Assembly (NCBI GenBank): GCA_002346475.1
Contig: DDZV01000022.1
Location: 16,437 to 80,436, forward strand
Direction: 5' to 3'
DNA length: 64,000 nt
Source of the DNA: Acidobacteria bacterium UBA2999
Lineage (GTDB): Bacteria > Acidobacteriota > Vicinamibacteria > Vicinamibacterales > UBA2999
The stretch's first letter is position 1. Every line of letters begins with the position of its first letter. This document shows, one piece after another, positions 1 through 9,138 of the stretch. The notes beneath the pieces are model-generated. The model searched no databases. It had not been told where the DNA came from and saw only the letters and a program-made list of their open reading frames with translations. The position numbers and the translations under genes were made by a program.

Positions 1-2
1 GT

Positions 3-125
3 ATTGAAACTCATACCACCTGCTCAGAATGCGGTAAGGAAACCACAGTACCATTTCGTCCGACTCAAGGGCGCCCGGTATTTTGTAAGGAGTGCTTTCA
101 GAAACGGAAGCTCACCGGGAACTAA
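3..125 (+). CDS. CxxC-x17-CxxC zinc-ribbon protein, 3' end only
   Basis: The frame beginning at base 3 is open from the window edge to a TAA at 123-125 and gives about 40 residues, so the 5' end is missing. It contains CSEC, then exactly 17 residues, then CKEC, with the intervening PFRPTQGRPVFC typical of the small CxxC-x17-CxxC zinc-ribbon family found in many bacteria, often at the C-terminus of basic or disordered proteins. The four cysteines should bind one zinc ion. The molecular role is not known, although nucleic-acid binding is usually suggested. The tail KRKLTGN is basic. A longer open frame shifted by one base (4-231) lacks any family signature and is a shadow. Confidence 0.7.
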   Translation: METHTTCSECGKETTVPFRPTQGRPVFCKECFQKRKLTGN

Positions 126-315
126 AAAGCCTAAAGCCTTCGTCTTGTGGTTAGTCGTCTCGTCGAGATTGCCTGTAATACGAAAAAATATACATACACG
201 AGACACTCTTGAACATTATTTGATTTGTTAGCCAACTGTTAGCTTAGGGCCGACACTTGAACTAGCAGTTACTAAACAGTGAATACTTTACAAGCAATAC
301 TAAGGAAGATAACGG

Positions 316-1389
316 ATGAATCAGACTTCTCAAGGACGACGTACACATGGCTATCGGGGTCGGAGGAACTCTGACAGGCGTGGGGGACGGTCGTCGTCAA
401 GCAACACTGCAGCTCGTCGAAAAAAGATTGATGTCGAGCAAATTATGCGGGACATCCGATCACGTGTTTCCCAACAACACGGGATTGACCTGAATGAGCA
501 GCAAGTAAGAGAACTGGCTACACGCCGACTTGATGCCATTCTTGACATCAAATCAGCGAACCCAACACTGCTGGAAAAACTGCGTCGGAGTGCAGGAAAA
601 CCTGTATCAGTAAAACTGAAGCAACCTCCCAAGCCAAAACTATTTCAAACTTCTGCTCTTTACGGCTCGTCAAACGTGTTTCTTCGTATTTTCAGGCGAC
701 TCCTTAAACCAATACTGTATCTCTTCCTTGAGCCTAAGGCATTTTTCGAAGCTCTAAATTTACAAGTACGTGCAAATGCTGAGGCGAGGGAACGCGAAGT
801 TGAACATGTCAGGAAGCAGGCTGAGTGGAATGCTCTGCACTACGAAATCTTGCAACGTGTAGTTAAGGAGGCTTCGAAGATTAGCTTGCAAGAAGAGAAC
901 CTTAGCCTCCAAATCGAGGCACTTACTGCAAAAGTTGAGTTTAATGAGCGCCGAGTGAGAAAATTGGAAGCCTCACTTCATGAAGTCTCTACTGATCTCA
1001 TAAATAATTCTCAAAAAGATTCAGGTGCAACCACAGGGAAAAATGCTTATGCTGACCCTTCTCGGCGAAAGCGACGTAGACGGCGGGGTCAACGTCCTGC
1101 TGGGGCTAACGAATCTAGTAATACACCCGCTCAAGCAACTTTGCCTGAACCTCCTACTTCTACAACAGATTCTGAAACTCACCATACGGTACAAGAAGAA
1201 TCTCCATCTGAAATCATTGCATTGCCTGATCAAGAGGCTCTGAACCTAGAATCTAGCGATTCAGCAAAGCAGCCATCGCCTGATTTGGTGGTTTCAAAAC
1301 AAGAACCTAGCATTACTAGTTTTTCAACACCAGAGTCTTCAGAATCATCTGAGCCAAGTTCAGATGATAGCAATCAAAAACCCTCGTGA
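316..1389 (+). CDS. Coiled-coil protein with basic RG-rich N-terminus, coupled to glycosyltransferase
   Basis: Protein of 357 residues with no catalytic domain I recognise. Residues 1-40 are Arg/Gly/Ser-rich. Residues about 40-95 form a helical segment beginning DVEQIMRDIRSRV. Residues about 115-145 are a short hydrophobic/aromatic stretch (LKPILYLFLEPKAFF) that could be an amphipathic membrane anchor. Residues about 150-235 are a heptad-rich coiled coil, followed by RRKRRRRRGQR and a long Ser/Glu/Pro-rich disordered tail. A good ribosome-binding site (AAGGAAG) lies 8 nt before the ATG. The stop overlaps the GTG of the next gene as GTGA, so translation is coupled. In my recollection, DVExIMRxIRxRV segments occur in proteins of polysaccharide-biosynthesis loci. 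A scaffolding role for the downstream glycosyltransferase is inference. Confidence 0.75.
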   Translation: MNQTSQGRRTHGYRGRRNSDRRGGRSSSSNTAARRKKIDVEQIMRDIRSRVSQQHGIDLNEQQVRELATRRLDAILDIKSANPTLLEKLRRSAGKPVSVKLKQPPKPKLFQTSALYGSSNVFLRIFRRLLKPILYLFLEPKAFFEALNLQVRANAEAREREVEHVRKQAEWNALHYEILQRVVKEASKISLQEENLSLQIEALTAKVEFNERRVRKLEASLHEVSTDLINNSQKDSGATTGKNAYADPSRRKRRRRRGQRPAGANESSNTPAQATLPEPPTSTTDSETHHTVQEESPSEIIALPDQEALNLESSDSAKQPSPDLVVSKQEPSITSFSTPESSESSEPSSDDSNQKPS

Positions 1390-2663
1390 AATTAGCATTC
1401 ATCACGCCACGGTACGGAGTAGATATTGCTACAGGCCCAGAGCATGGGTGTCGATTGCTCGCTGAGCAACTGTCTAAACGACGCCACGAAATAGATGTGC
1501 TCACCACGTGCGCAAGGCACGCTTCCCCTTGGAAAAATGAGTATCCCGAAGGTTCGGATCGAATTAAGGGAGTCTTAGTGCGCCGTTTCCCAGTTGTCTC
1601 AAATCGCTCTACTCAAAATGAATATCAACTAATGCAACAACTGGTTAATTCCACGCGGGTACACACTGATGAACTCGAATGGGTTCGAAAGACTGGCCCG
1701 GTTAGTCCAGGACTGATCAATTTCCTCAGACGGAATAGTAGGCATTTTGATGCCTTGGTCTTTTTTTCCTATCGTCATGCCACCACTATTCAAGGTATGC
1801 CCATTGCACCCAAGCGCAGTCTATTGTTTCCTTCGCTCAGGCTGGAGCCTGCTCTTCGTCTTAATATTACCCGTGAGACAATTGAATCTGCTGCTGGAAT
1901 TGGTTACTTCTCTTCCGTGGAGCGTCAGTTGCTTCGGCTCCACACACATAATGCAACACTGAAGGAAAAAGTAGTAGGTATTGGCATCCAGGCGCCACCC
2001 CAACAAGCACATCCAAGATTCGATCAGGAAGCGCCTGGCAAAACAGGAAACTCATCAAACAACAAGTTAACTAAAAGAACAGAAAGTTTAGAAAAACTAT
2101 ATCTTGAACAACGAGGAAGCATGTTCAAACGTCGACACCGTTTAGATGGAAAAATGGTGTTGTATCCAGGCCAAGTTAAACCTGACACTGGCTGCGAGGA
2201 ATTGCTTGAGTACTTCGACAGATATGCTGCACAGGATGAGAGAGCCAAGTTGGTCCTTATGGGAGCTAAGCTTATGAAAATTCCCTCTGAGTCGTACTTG
2301 CAACTTTCGGGAATCCTTTTGCCAAGCCAACGTTTTCCTGCGCTTGAAGCTGCTGATGTCACGATCGCACCTGAACCAAATGATATCTTGGCTGAACCTG
2401 TATTGCAGAGCTTTGCCGTTGGAACACCCGTTTTAGCAAATGCCAGGAATCGGGCTACTGTTGAACATTGCCAACTCGCAAAAGGTGGGTTGTATTACAG
2501 CAACTGTGAAGAATTCATAGAGGCACTACAATTACTTACATCAAATGAAGAAACGCGAGCCTCTCTAGGTCAAAACGCACAAGAATACGTTGCGCGAAAT
2601 TTCAGATGGGAAGTCGTAATTGGACGCTTTGAACAACTCCTCAACGCCATTAAGACTTCATAG
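1386..2663 (+). CDS. Glycosyltransferase family 4 (GT-B), degenerate EX7E
   Basis: Protein of 425 residues with a GT4-type N-terminus (KLAFITPRYG, then HGCRLLAEQLSKRRHEIDVL) and the C-terminal GT-B nucleotide-sugar half (VLYPGQVKPDTGCEELLEYF, SFAVGTPVLANARN). GT4 enzymes transfer a sugar from a nucleotide donor in the cytoplasm, usually for glycans or lipopolysaccharide. The start is a GTG that overlaps the upstream stop by 4 bp. The usual EX7E acid pair of the C-terminal half aligns to Asp333 and Gln341, so catalysis may be altered. Residues about 215-250 form a Lys/Asn-rich insert between the two lobes. The gene ends 15 bp from the convergent response regulator. Substrate unknown. Confidence 0.75.
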   Translation: MKLAFITPRYGVDIATGPEHGCRLLAEQLSKRRHEIDVLTTCARHASPWKNEYPEGSDRIKGVLVRRFPVVSNRSTQNEYQLMQQLVNSTRVHTDELEWVRKTGPVSPGLINFLRRNSRHFDALVFFSYRHATTIQGMPIAPKRSLLFPSLRLEPALRLNITRETIESAAGIGYFSSVERQLLRLHTHNATLKEKVVGIGIQAPPQQAHPRFDQEAPGKTGNSSNNKLTKRTESLEKLYLEQRGSMFKRRHRLDGKMVLYPGQVKPDTGCEELLEYFDRYAAQDERAKLVLMGAKLMKIPSESYLQLSGILLPSQRFPALEAADVTIAPEPNDILAEPVLQSFAVGTPVLANARNRATVEHCQLAKGGLYYSNCEEFIEALQLLTSNEETRASLGQNAQEYVARNFRWEVVIGRFEQLLNAIKTS

Positions 2664-2678
2664 ATTGAAACTATCTCT

Positions 2679-4151
2679 TTATTGCTGAGAAAATTTATCC
2701 GAAGAAAAAGCACTTTCAGAATTGATCGAAGCCGATTTATTTCTTCGATCAGAATGTGTTTTTTGCTTACGTCCTGCATTGATATCGTGACGCTTAATCA
2801 TCTCGTTTAATGTAGTTGGTTTGACATGAAGTAAATCAGCTGCTCGCTTTTGAACACCACCCGTTGCCTCTAATGTCGATTCAATAAGTCTTTTTTCAAA
2901 ATCATTAGTTATCTTTTTAAAGTGAATACCTTCTGGTGGCAAAACAAACCGAGGCATTTGGAACGATGGTCTTTTCCGAACATGGCTGGGAATAAGAGAA
3001 GCATTGATACGTGCTCCTGACGATAACACCACTGCACGCTCAATAACATTTTCCAGTTCTCGCACATTGCCAGGCCAGTGGTATGACATCAGGATATCTA
3101 GAGCTTCTGAAGACAACTCAAGATTTTGACGATTGTTTTCATCTCCATATTTACTTAGAAAATAATGAACAAGCAAAGGAACATCTTCTTTTCGTTCATG
3201 GAGAGGCGGAAGAAAAATATTGATAACCTGAAGACGGTAATATAAATCTTCACGAAAGTGACCATCCTTAACGAGCGTGAGCAAGTCACAATTTGTGGCT
3301 GCTATAACGCGTACGTCTGTTTTAATAGCATCCATTCCACCAAGACGTAGAAATTCTCGTTCCTCTATTACTCGCATCAGTTTCGCTTGTATCTCAAGGG
3401 GAACCTTTGCAATCTCATCGAAGAAGATAGTTCCCTTGTCAGCCATGTCACATAAACCCTTCTTAGCAGAGGTTGCTCCAGGTGATGCATCTTGTACATG
3501 ACCAAAAAGAGTAGCTTCGAAAGAAGCTTGGGCTAAACTTCCAGAATTAACAGTGATAAACGGTTTGTTAGTACGTGATGAATTTGTATGAATAGCTCGT
3601 GCTACAAGCTCTTTCCCAGTACCGCTTTGGCCCGTAATCAAAACGGTTGATCGACTTGGGGCAGCTTGGATGACAACTTCAAAGGCTTGACGCATTGGTC
3701 TACTACGTCCAACAATATTTTTAAATCGATTGTAGTTTGCTTGCAAATTCTTTCGCAGTGCTGTGTTTTCTAGTAATAATTTTCGTCGCTCAACAGCATT
3801 CCGAATTACAACAACCACTTCATCATTTTTGAAAGGCTTTGTAATGTAATCGAACGCTCCACGTTTCATTGAAGCAATGGCATTTTCTACTGACGCAAAG
3901 GCTGTGATCATTAATACCGGCAATTGTTCGTCAAGCCTCTTTAACTCATCGAGAACAGAGATGCCGTCCATGTCAGGCATCATGATGTCTACAATGGCAG
4001 CATCAAAAGTCACAGAACGGCAGATGTCGAGTCCCTCCGAACCAGATGACGCAAGCCTTACTTCATAACCCTCTTGTACAAGAAGCTCATGAAGGATCTC
4101 ACGCATGATCTCTTCATCATCGATGACCAAGATGGTGCCGTGCTCACTCAT
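2679..4151 (-). CDS. NtrC-family response regulator with degenerate GAFTGA loop
   Basis: Protein of 490 residues. A receiver domain spans residues 1-120 (acidic pair D11/D12, phospho-acceptor D55 in AAIVDIMMPD, Thr in MITAF, Lys in TKPF). An AAA+ domain follows at about 145-385 with Walker A GQSGTGKE (174-181), Walker B TIFFDE (241-246) and the arginine-finger region FREDLYYRL. A Fis-type helix-turn-helix sits near 430-455, followed by a Ser/Lys-rich tail. The L1 loop that contacts sigma-54 should read GAFTGA but reads DASPGA at residues 221-226. Family members without GAFTGA, such as Rhodobacter capsulatus NtrC, act with sigma-70 polymerase, so a sigma-54-independent mechanism is inferred. 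It follows its cognate kinase gene after 5 bp, so they form one operon and a two-component pair. Confidence 0.9.
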   Translation of the reverse strand: MSEHGTILVIDDEEIMREILHELLVQEGYEVRLASSGSEGLDICRSVTFDAAIVDIMMPDMDGISVLDELKRLDEQLPVLMITAFASVENAIASMKRGAFDYITKPFKNDEVVVVIRNAVERRKLLLENTALRKNLQANYNRFKNIVGRSRPMRQAFEVVIQAAPSRSTVLITGQSGTGKELVARAIHTNSSRTNKPFITVNSGSLAQASFEATLFGHVQDASPGATSAKKGLCDMADKGTIFFDEIAKVPLEIQAKLMRVIEEREFLRLGGMDAIKTDVRVIAATNCDLLTLVKDGHFREDLYYRLQVINIFLPPLHERKEDVPLLVHYFLSKYGDENNRQNLELSSEALDILMSYHWPGNVRELENVIERAVVLSSGARINASLIPSHVRKRPSFQMPRFVLPPEGIHFKKITNDFEKRLIESTLEATGGVQKRAADLLHVKPTTLNEMIKRHDINAGRKQKTHSDRRNKSASINSESAFSSDKFSQQ

Positions 4152-4156
4152 AATAA

Positions 4157-7045
4157 TTAGTTTGCAGCTTGAATTGGTCTTAGCTCGTCGACCGTTGCTT
4201 TCGGAAATTCAATGGTGAAACAAGTGCCCTTGCCAATTGTACTTTCACAAACTAGAGAACCCTTATGCTCCTTGACTATGCCGTACGTGATTGAAAGACC
4301 AAGCCCAATGCTTTGACCCGCCGTTTTGGTTGTAAAGAATGGGTCATAAATACGAGCAAGATGTTCCGGAGCAATACCATTGCCAGTATCTGAAACCTCA
4401 ATTGCTATTTGATTTCCGTCAAAGCGTGTTGTTATAGACAACCAACCACCTCGAGACATTGCATCAAGTGCATTTAGAAAAAGATTAAGAAATATCTGCT
4501 GTAGTTTGTACTCAGACCCAAGCACTAATGCTGGCTGGGAACTTGACTCTCGTACGATTTTAATTTTATTCGCTTCAAACTGATGCTCAAGCAAGGTCAG
4601 CACGTCACCAATGATTGTGTTTATATCAAAAGGCATATGCTCGTCTGATGCAGTAGCAGGCCTAGATAAATTAAGTAGCGAATTAACAATTTTGGAAGCA
4701 CGAAATGTTTGCCGTTCTATCTTTTTAAGAAGTTGTGAACTTGAACTCGTAGGATCTGCACCCTTGAGTAACATTTGCGTAAAGCTAGAAATCCCCGTAA
4801 GAGGAGTGTTCACCTCATGTGCAACGCCAGCAACCAGAACACCAATCGATGCCATCTTCTCAGAAACCTGTAGTTGCTCTTCGAGTTGCGCCCGACTTGT
4901 AATGTCCTCAAAGACAATGATTGTGCCAACTGTTACCGTGGCATTATTGCCATCAACAGAACGCAAAGGTGCAACGGCTATATTTACAAGAAGTCCACGG
5001 TCTTGATTATCACCACGTGCCGTTATAGGAATGCGTGAAAGTGTCGTACCAGTTGGAACGTTGGTGCGAGCTTTACGCATAGCTTCTAAAAAATTTAAAT
5101 CAAAAAATCGATCAAGTTTATGACCAATGGTCTCAGTACTGGCAAGACCGTACATTCGTTCAAATGCACTGTTCCAGCGCAAAATGTGATCATTGAGATC
5201 AACGACAACTAAACCATCGTGCAATGAATCAAGAATGTTTTCAGAAAAAACACGCATCCGATCAAGCTCAGATGCCTTGCTGTGCAACTGGCGATAAAGT
5301 CGGGCATTATCAAGAGCAGTGGCAATCTGGCCTGCAACAGCTGTAAGCAGTGCCATGTCCTCACTACTCAGAAGTTCTCCACTATCCTTGCGACTAAGCG
5401 CTAACACTGCAACTGTGTTTTCTTTAAATACGCAAGGTATGAAATAGTACAAACCAGCATCTCGCCAAAACTCAATTTCCTCAGCCGAAAATCGACTAAC
5501 CGCGACAGGATCATCAAACGCCACAACATTACCAGCAGAAAGATCCTTGCCAAGGCTAGACGCGCAAGGAAGCATCGGAGGAGCATCGTTAGCAAAACCA
5601 GCGGAACGCAGTGATTTAAAGTTCAACGATCGCGAGTCCGTTAACATCAAGGCCATTCGTTCTATTAGCAATGTCTCTATCACACGCGACACAAGCCGCT
5701 CTGCTAATCGATGGAGATCGAGATCGCTATTAAGATCCCGAGCAAAGCCAACAAGTGCTTGACGATAATCATAACGATCACGATAAAACGCACGATCAAG
5801 CATTACCTGCATAGCCTCTTTAACGGGAGGTGCAAGGAGCAAGGCTACAAGAGTTGCTAGCATCGCAATGACCCAATTAGCACTGTTGTCTTGGATGAAT
5901 ACCCGCTCGATAGCCTGAAGCAGAAGTGCAGTGATCCCCAAAACAACCGACAACGCAGCAGTGTATACAAGCGTACGTTTAACAATGATCTCCACGTCCA
6001 TTAATTTGTAACGAACAATGGCGCAGGCGTAGGATAAAGGAATTACGCCGAGCGAAAGCACTGACAACTGCATTCCAAGAGATGGTTCAATCCCAATGGC
6101 ATAAGGCACAGCGTGAATAAGTACAAAGGGTGTAGCACCTAATGCCGTGCCCCAAGCAATCCATTGGAGTTGCCGACGCGCCGTAATCGATTGAACACTA
6201 CGCAGTGCAGACGCAAGTACAACCAGACCAGAAACCAGACAGATTGCTAGAAACAAAGGCTGTAAGCGGTCTAGGTTTGAAAGGAAGCCTGTCAGAGCTG
6301 TTGGGCTTGCACCACTAACAAATGTTGCTACACGAAGACCGCCTAATATTGCGGCTGTTAGATAAAGGAATGTTAGTCCTCGTCCGTTCCATTTCCCCCA
6401 AACATTTGAACGTTCGGGAAAAACCATTACAAAATGAGCAAACATCGGTGGCAACAACAAGATTGCAATAACGTCACCCCAATAAAAGATCCAATCGAGA
6501 CGATCAAGGCGTCCATTAAACGAAAAAGTAAAGACCCCAAAGAACGCAACAGCTAACCAGAAAAAGTGAAGTGTAGCGGGATCTTTTGGTCGACGAAGAC
6601 GTACGGCTGCCCCGATAAGCAATGTAAAACTACCTACAATCGCAAGTAAGTAATAAAGCGCTGCCGTACCATTCGGAATAGGTGCTAGCTGTACTGCAAT
6701 TACATCACGTGTACCAAGTCGAAGTAGTGTGTATTGCAATGCAGCACCAGGTTTCTGTGCGTGCAAAGCATCAACAACGTCAGAAACCGTTTGTACCGGT
6801 TGACCCTCAATTGCTAAAAGAACATCTCCCTCTGTAAGTCCAATAGCGTCAGCTGGACTTCCAGATGCAATCTCTGCTGCAACAACGCCCTGGGATCGGA
6901 GCACCCATAGCACTCCATCCTCAGCCTCCTGCCATGTTGCCCGTATTACGATATTGGCCACACCAAGAGATAACAACAGTACGGTCACGAGCAGAATAGC
7001 TAACCGAGACCACTGAGTATTTAACTGAGACAAGATGCCATTCAT
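4157..7045 (-). CDS. PDZ/multi-TM/GAF/PAS sensor histidine kinase
   Basis: Membrane kinase of 962 residues. Predicted order: N-terminal TM helix (about 15-33), PDZ domain (about 50-115, with GSPADAIGLTEGDVLLAIEG), several TM helices (about 125-370), a GAF-like domain (about 430-595), a PAS domain (about 610-725, with LDSLHDGLVVVDLNDHILRW), a HisKA domain with phospho-acceptor motif VAHEVNTPL, and a HATPase domain with N box (LFLNALDAM), G1 (DTGNGI) and G2 (GLGLSITYGI). The PDZ placed before the membrane bundle suggests sensing of a periplasmic peptide or protein C-terminus, which is inference. It is first in an operon with the NtrC-type regulator. The 174-bp upstream gap is AT-rich and contains GATATC repeated with a one-base spacer at 7132-7144. 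I saw no convincing promoter there. Confidence 0.9.
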   Translation of the reverse strand: MNGILSQLNTQWSRLAILLVTVLLLSLGVANIVIRATWQEAEDGVLWVLRSQGVVAAEIASGSPADAIGLTEGDVLLAIEGQPVQTVSDVVDALHAQKPGAALQYTLLRLGTRDVIAVQLAPIPNGTAALYYLLAIVGSFTLLIGAAVRLRRPKDPATLHFFWLAVAFFGVFTFSFNGRLDRLDWIFYWGDVIAILLLPPMFAHFVMVFPERSNVWGKWNGRGLTFLYLTAAILGGLRVATFVSGASPTALTGFLSNLDRLQPLFLAICLVSGLVVLASALRSVQSITARRQLQWIAWGTALGATPFVLIHAVPYAIGIEPSLGMQLSVLSLGVIPLSYACAIVRYKLMDVEIIVKRTLVYTAALSVVLGITALLLQAIERVFIQDNSANWVIAMLATLVALLLAPPVKEAMQVMLDRAFYRDRYDYRQALVGFARDLNSDLDLHRLAERLVSRVIETLLIERMALMLTDSRSLNFKSLRSAGFANDAPPMLPCASSLGKDLSAGNVVAFDDPVAVSRFSAEEIEFWRDAGLYYFIPCVFKENTVAVLALSRKDSGELLSSEDMALLTAVAGQIATALDNARLYRQLHSKASELDRMRVFSENILDSLHDGLVVVDLNDHILRWNSAFERMYGLASTETIGHKLDRFFDLNFLEAMRKARTNVPTGTTLSRIPITARGDNQDRGLLVNIAVAPLRSVDGNNATVTVGTIIVFEDITSRAQLEEQLQVSEKMASIGVLVAGVAHEVNTPLTGISSFTQMLLKGADPTSSSSQLLKKIERQTFRASKIVNSLLNLSRPATASDEHMPFDINTIIGDVLTLLEHQFEANKIKIVRESSSQPALVLGSEYKLQQIFLNLFLNALDAMSRGGWLSITTRFDGNQIAIEVSDTGNGIAPEHLARIYDPFFTTKTAGQSIGLGLSITYGIVKEHKGSLVCESTIGKGTCFTIEFPKATVDELRPIQAAN

Positions 7046-7219
7046 AATTCTTTAGTTAAACCAACTATTTCCCCGAAGCGCAGTGTCTTGAAGCAAGTGC
7101 AACTTTTACCTAATCGTAAAATCCAAATTTCGATATCTGATATCCAATAAAATAGATAATGAAAAATCAAAACCATCTCCCCGTTGAAACATATCCGAAA
7201 CGCTTTTTAATTTGACCCT

Positions 7220-9094
7220 TCAGAATCGAACGGTTAGCCCGCCAATAATGCGTTTGGGAGGATTGGTTACAAGGAGTTCATCGTAAACTGAGGCTTCAGC
7301 CAGCGTCTCCCGGAAGAAATTCCTGAGTGCAAGAAGCATTTCCCAGTTCGCATTAGTGAAATTGAGAAATGGCAAAGCCTGATGAACTTGAACATCAAAT
7401 CTGGTTTTTGTAGTGTTCAGCAAGGACTGAGAATTCGTGATGAAGCTATAGACCACCATTACTCGTGTGTCTGTCTGTGCAATCTCCGCTTCCATAGATG
7501 TCGTAACATCGTGTAAGCGATCGTGATTTTGGACTTTGTCCGAAGGAGCGGGAATCAAAAGTGCTGGCCAGTCTTGAGAAGCATTCCCAAGATTTGTACG
7601 GGCTTGGGTGTAATGGATCGTCCCCCGCAAGTGCTCGTTCAAAGCTCTGCTAAGACTTACTTCCCATCCTTGAGCCTGTAAATCTCCAGCTGATGCAACA
7701 TAGTAATGCCCGAGATCAGCTGTGCCTTGAGATGTTGCAACCCCAAACAGTGTCACAATCTGATCGCTAATGTTCTGATGAAATGCACGGAATCCTATGA
7801 TGGTACCTGGTTTAATTTCGTGCTCCACACTAGCTTCGTAGTGTTGTAAGCGCTCAGGTTTAAATTCTCCGTTTGACGAGAGCGGCGCGAACGTGCGTTC
7901 TGGTGGCAACCAGATATTCATACCTGAAGGTGGTTGAAATTCTTCTGCCCCAGGTGCAATTTCGCGACGTGACGCTAAGGCACGAATTTGTAACTGCGGA
8001 ATAACGTCAAGGCTTACCTCAACCCGAGGGCTAAACAGTCCCCTAGAGTCTAGATAACCATAACGAGCATATTCCGCACCGTAACTGAGATTAAGTTTCT
8101 GAGTAGCTTGCCAGCTATCGTAAGCATAAATTCTTCCAGCATTTCGCTGACCATCAGCCACTGACGAAAGAGCCGAAATATTGCCTCCAATATAATTCTG
8201 CATTGTGTAAGACAGACCGGCTCTGTACTGGTGTGCCTTGGATGCACTGCTGACGTAAGAACTAGCTAGTAACAACGAGGAAAGGTCTCCCTGGGTCAGT
8301 GCACCCTGAATTGACCATTCACCCTTGGCTATTGGAGCCTCCAGTGATAAATAGGCAACCCCTAATGGAGAAGTTGTAGGCCCTGATAACATTTTCTCTG
8401 TTTGGTCATTGAATGAACTCCCAGCAAGCAGATCAAACTGACCAGACAATGGCAGTTCTGAAAACAAGGTCACCGCACGCCTTGCCGAACCGCTAACAGC
8501 ACGACTAAGCACATCCAATGAATTCACAAAAACTGACTTGTCGTGATCGATTAGTTGAATGCCAGCGTCCACTTCCTTAAGGGCGCTACGTTTCAAATGA
8601 CGCAATCGCCACGCGAGTTCACTGTGATCGTCTTCAATAGACTTGGACTCAGAGTCATCCACCAGGGGCAAACTTAGATCTTGGGTCCCTAAACCAGCTA
8701 CCAACACTTGTGGCGTGTCACTTGTAATTAAACGGAGTGATACCTTTGTTTGGCTTAAGGTTGGCACTTGAACTAAAAGGGAACGCGCAGACAAGTAGTT
8801 CTGGTTATGAGTGCGGATAAGGTACTGACCTGGAGGCAGGTCCTTGAAGCTAAACTCACCATCCTTATTACTAACAGCAAAAACAGTTGTTGCCCCAAGA
8901 GCTGAAACAACAACATCTTCAATAACCTCACCGTGCTCGTTTGTTACAACACCCTCAACGCTTCCGACGGTATCATTCGTTGCTGTTGCGCTTGATTGTT
9001 GTTTTGAAAACTGCGCAGAAACCTCGCAGACGTCGAGGATCAGGCACACTCCTACCATTAAAACAATCGTGGCAAGAAAGTGATTCTTCTGCAC
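7220..9094 (-). CDS. TonB-receptor-like outer-membrane beta-barrel with carboxypeptidase-regulatory domain
   Basis: Protein of 624 residues with a signal peptide (about 1-27, ending CEVSAQ). A carboxypeptidase-D regulatory-like beta-sandwich follows at about 45-120 (SVEGVVTNEHGEVIEDVVV, then DLPPGQYLIR). The rest is a long region of alternating amphipathic strands ending in Phe (GGLTVRF), typical of outer-membrane barrels. Motifs include NIWLPPERTFAPLSSNGEFK and PERLQHYEASVEHEI, as seen in TonB-dependent receptors. I see no clear plug domain or TonB box, and the length is short for a canonical receptor, so active transport is uncertain. It lies 44 bp downstream of another secreted-protein gene and is probably co-transcribed with it. 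Confidence 0.7.
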   Translation of the reverse strand: MQKNHFLATIVLMVGVCLILDVCEVSAQFSKQQSSATATNDTVGSVEGVVTNEHGEVIEDVVVSALGATTVFAVSNKDGEFSFKDLPPGQYLIRTHNQNYLSARSLLVQVPTLSQTKVSLRLITSDTPQVLVAGLGTQDLSLPLVDDSESKSIEDDHSELAWRLRHLKRSALKEVDAGIQLIDHDKSVFVNSLDVLSRAVSGSARRAVTLFSELPLSGQFDLLAGSSFNDQTEKMLSGPTTSPLGVAYLSLEAPIAKGEWSIQGALTQGDLSSLLLASSYVSSASKAHQYRAGLSYTMQNYIGGNISALSSVADGQRNAGRIYAYDSWQATQKLNLSYGAEYARYGYLDSRGLFSPRVEVSLDVIPQLQIRALASRREIAPGAEEFQPPSGMNIWLPPERTFAPLSSNGEFKPERLQHYEASVEHEIKPGTIIGFRAFHQNISDQIVTLFGVATSQGTADLGHYYVASAGDLQAQGWEVSLSRALNEHLRGTIHYTQARTNLGNASQDWPALLIPAPSDKVQNHDRLHDVTTSMEAEIAQTDTRVMVVYSFITNSQSLLNTTKTRFDVQVHQALPFLNFTNANWEMLLALRNFFRETLAEASVYDELLVTNPPKRIIGGLTVRF

Positions 9095-9138
9095 TTTTTT
9101 ATCCTCTATTAATTAAGTGACCCAATGAAAATTACCAA

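Noticed and set aside
4..231. 75-codon open frame at the left edge
   Set aside because: The frame one base earlier (3-125) carries a complete CxxC-x17-CxxC zinc ribbon. This one has no signature and overlaps it.
7046..7219. Sigma-54 promoter for the PDZ kinase operon
   Set aside because: I checked for GG-N10-GC with TGGCAC/TTGC cores. The nearest candidates have wrong spacing.
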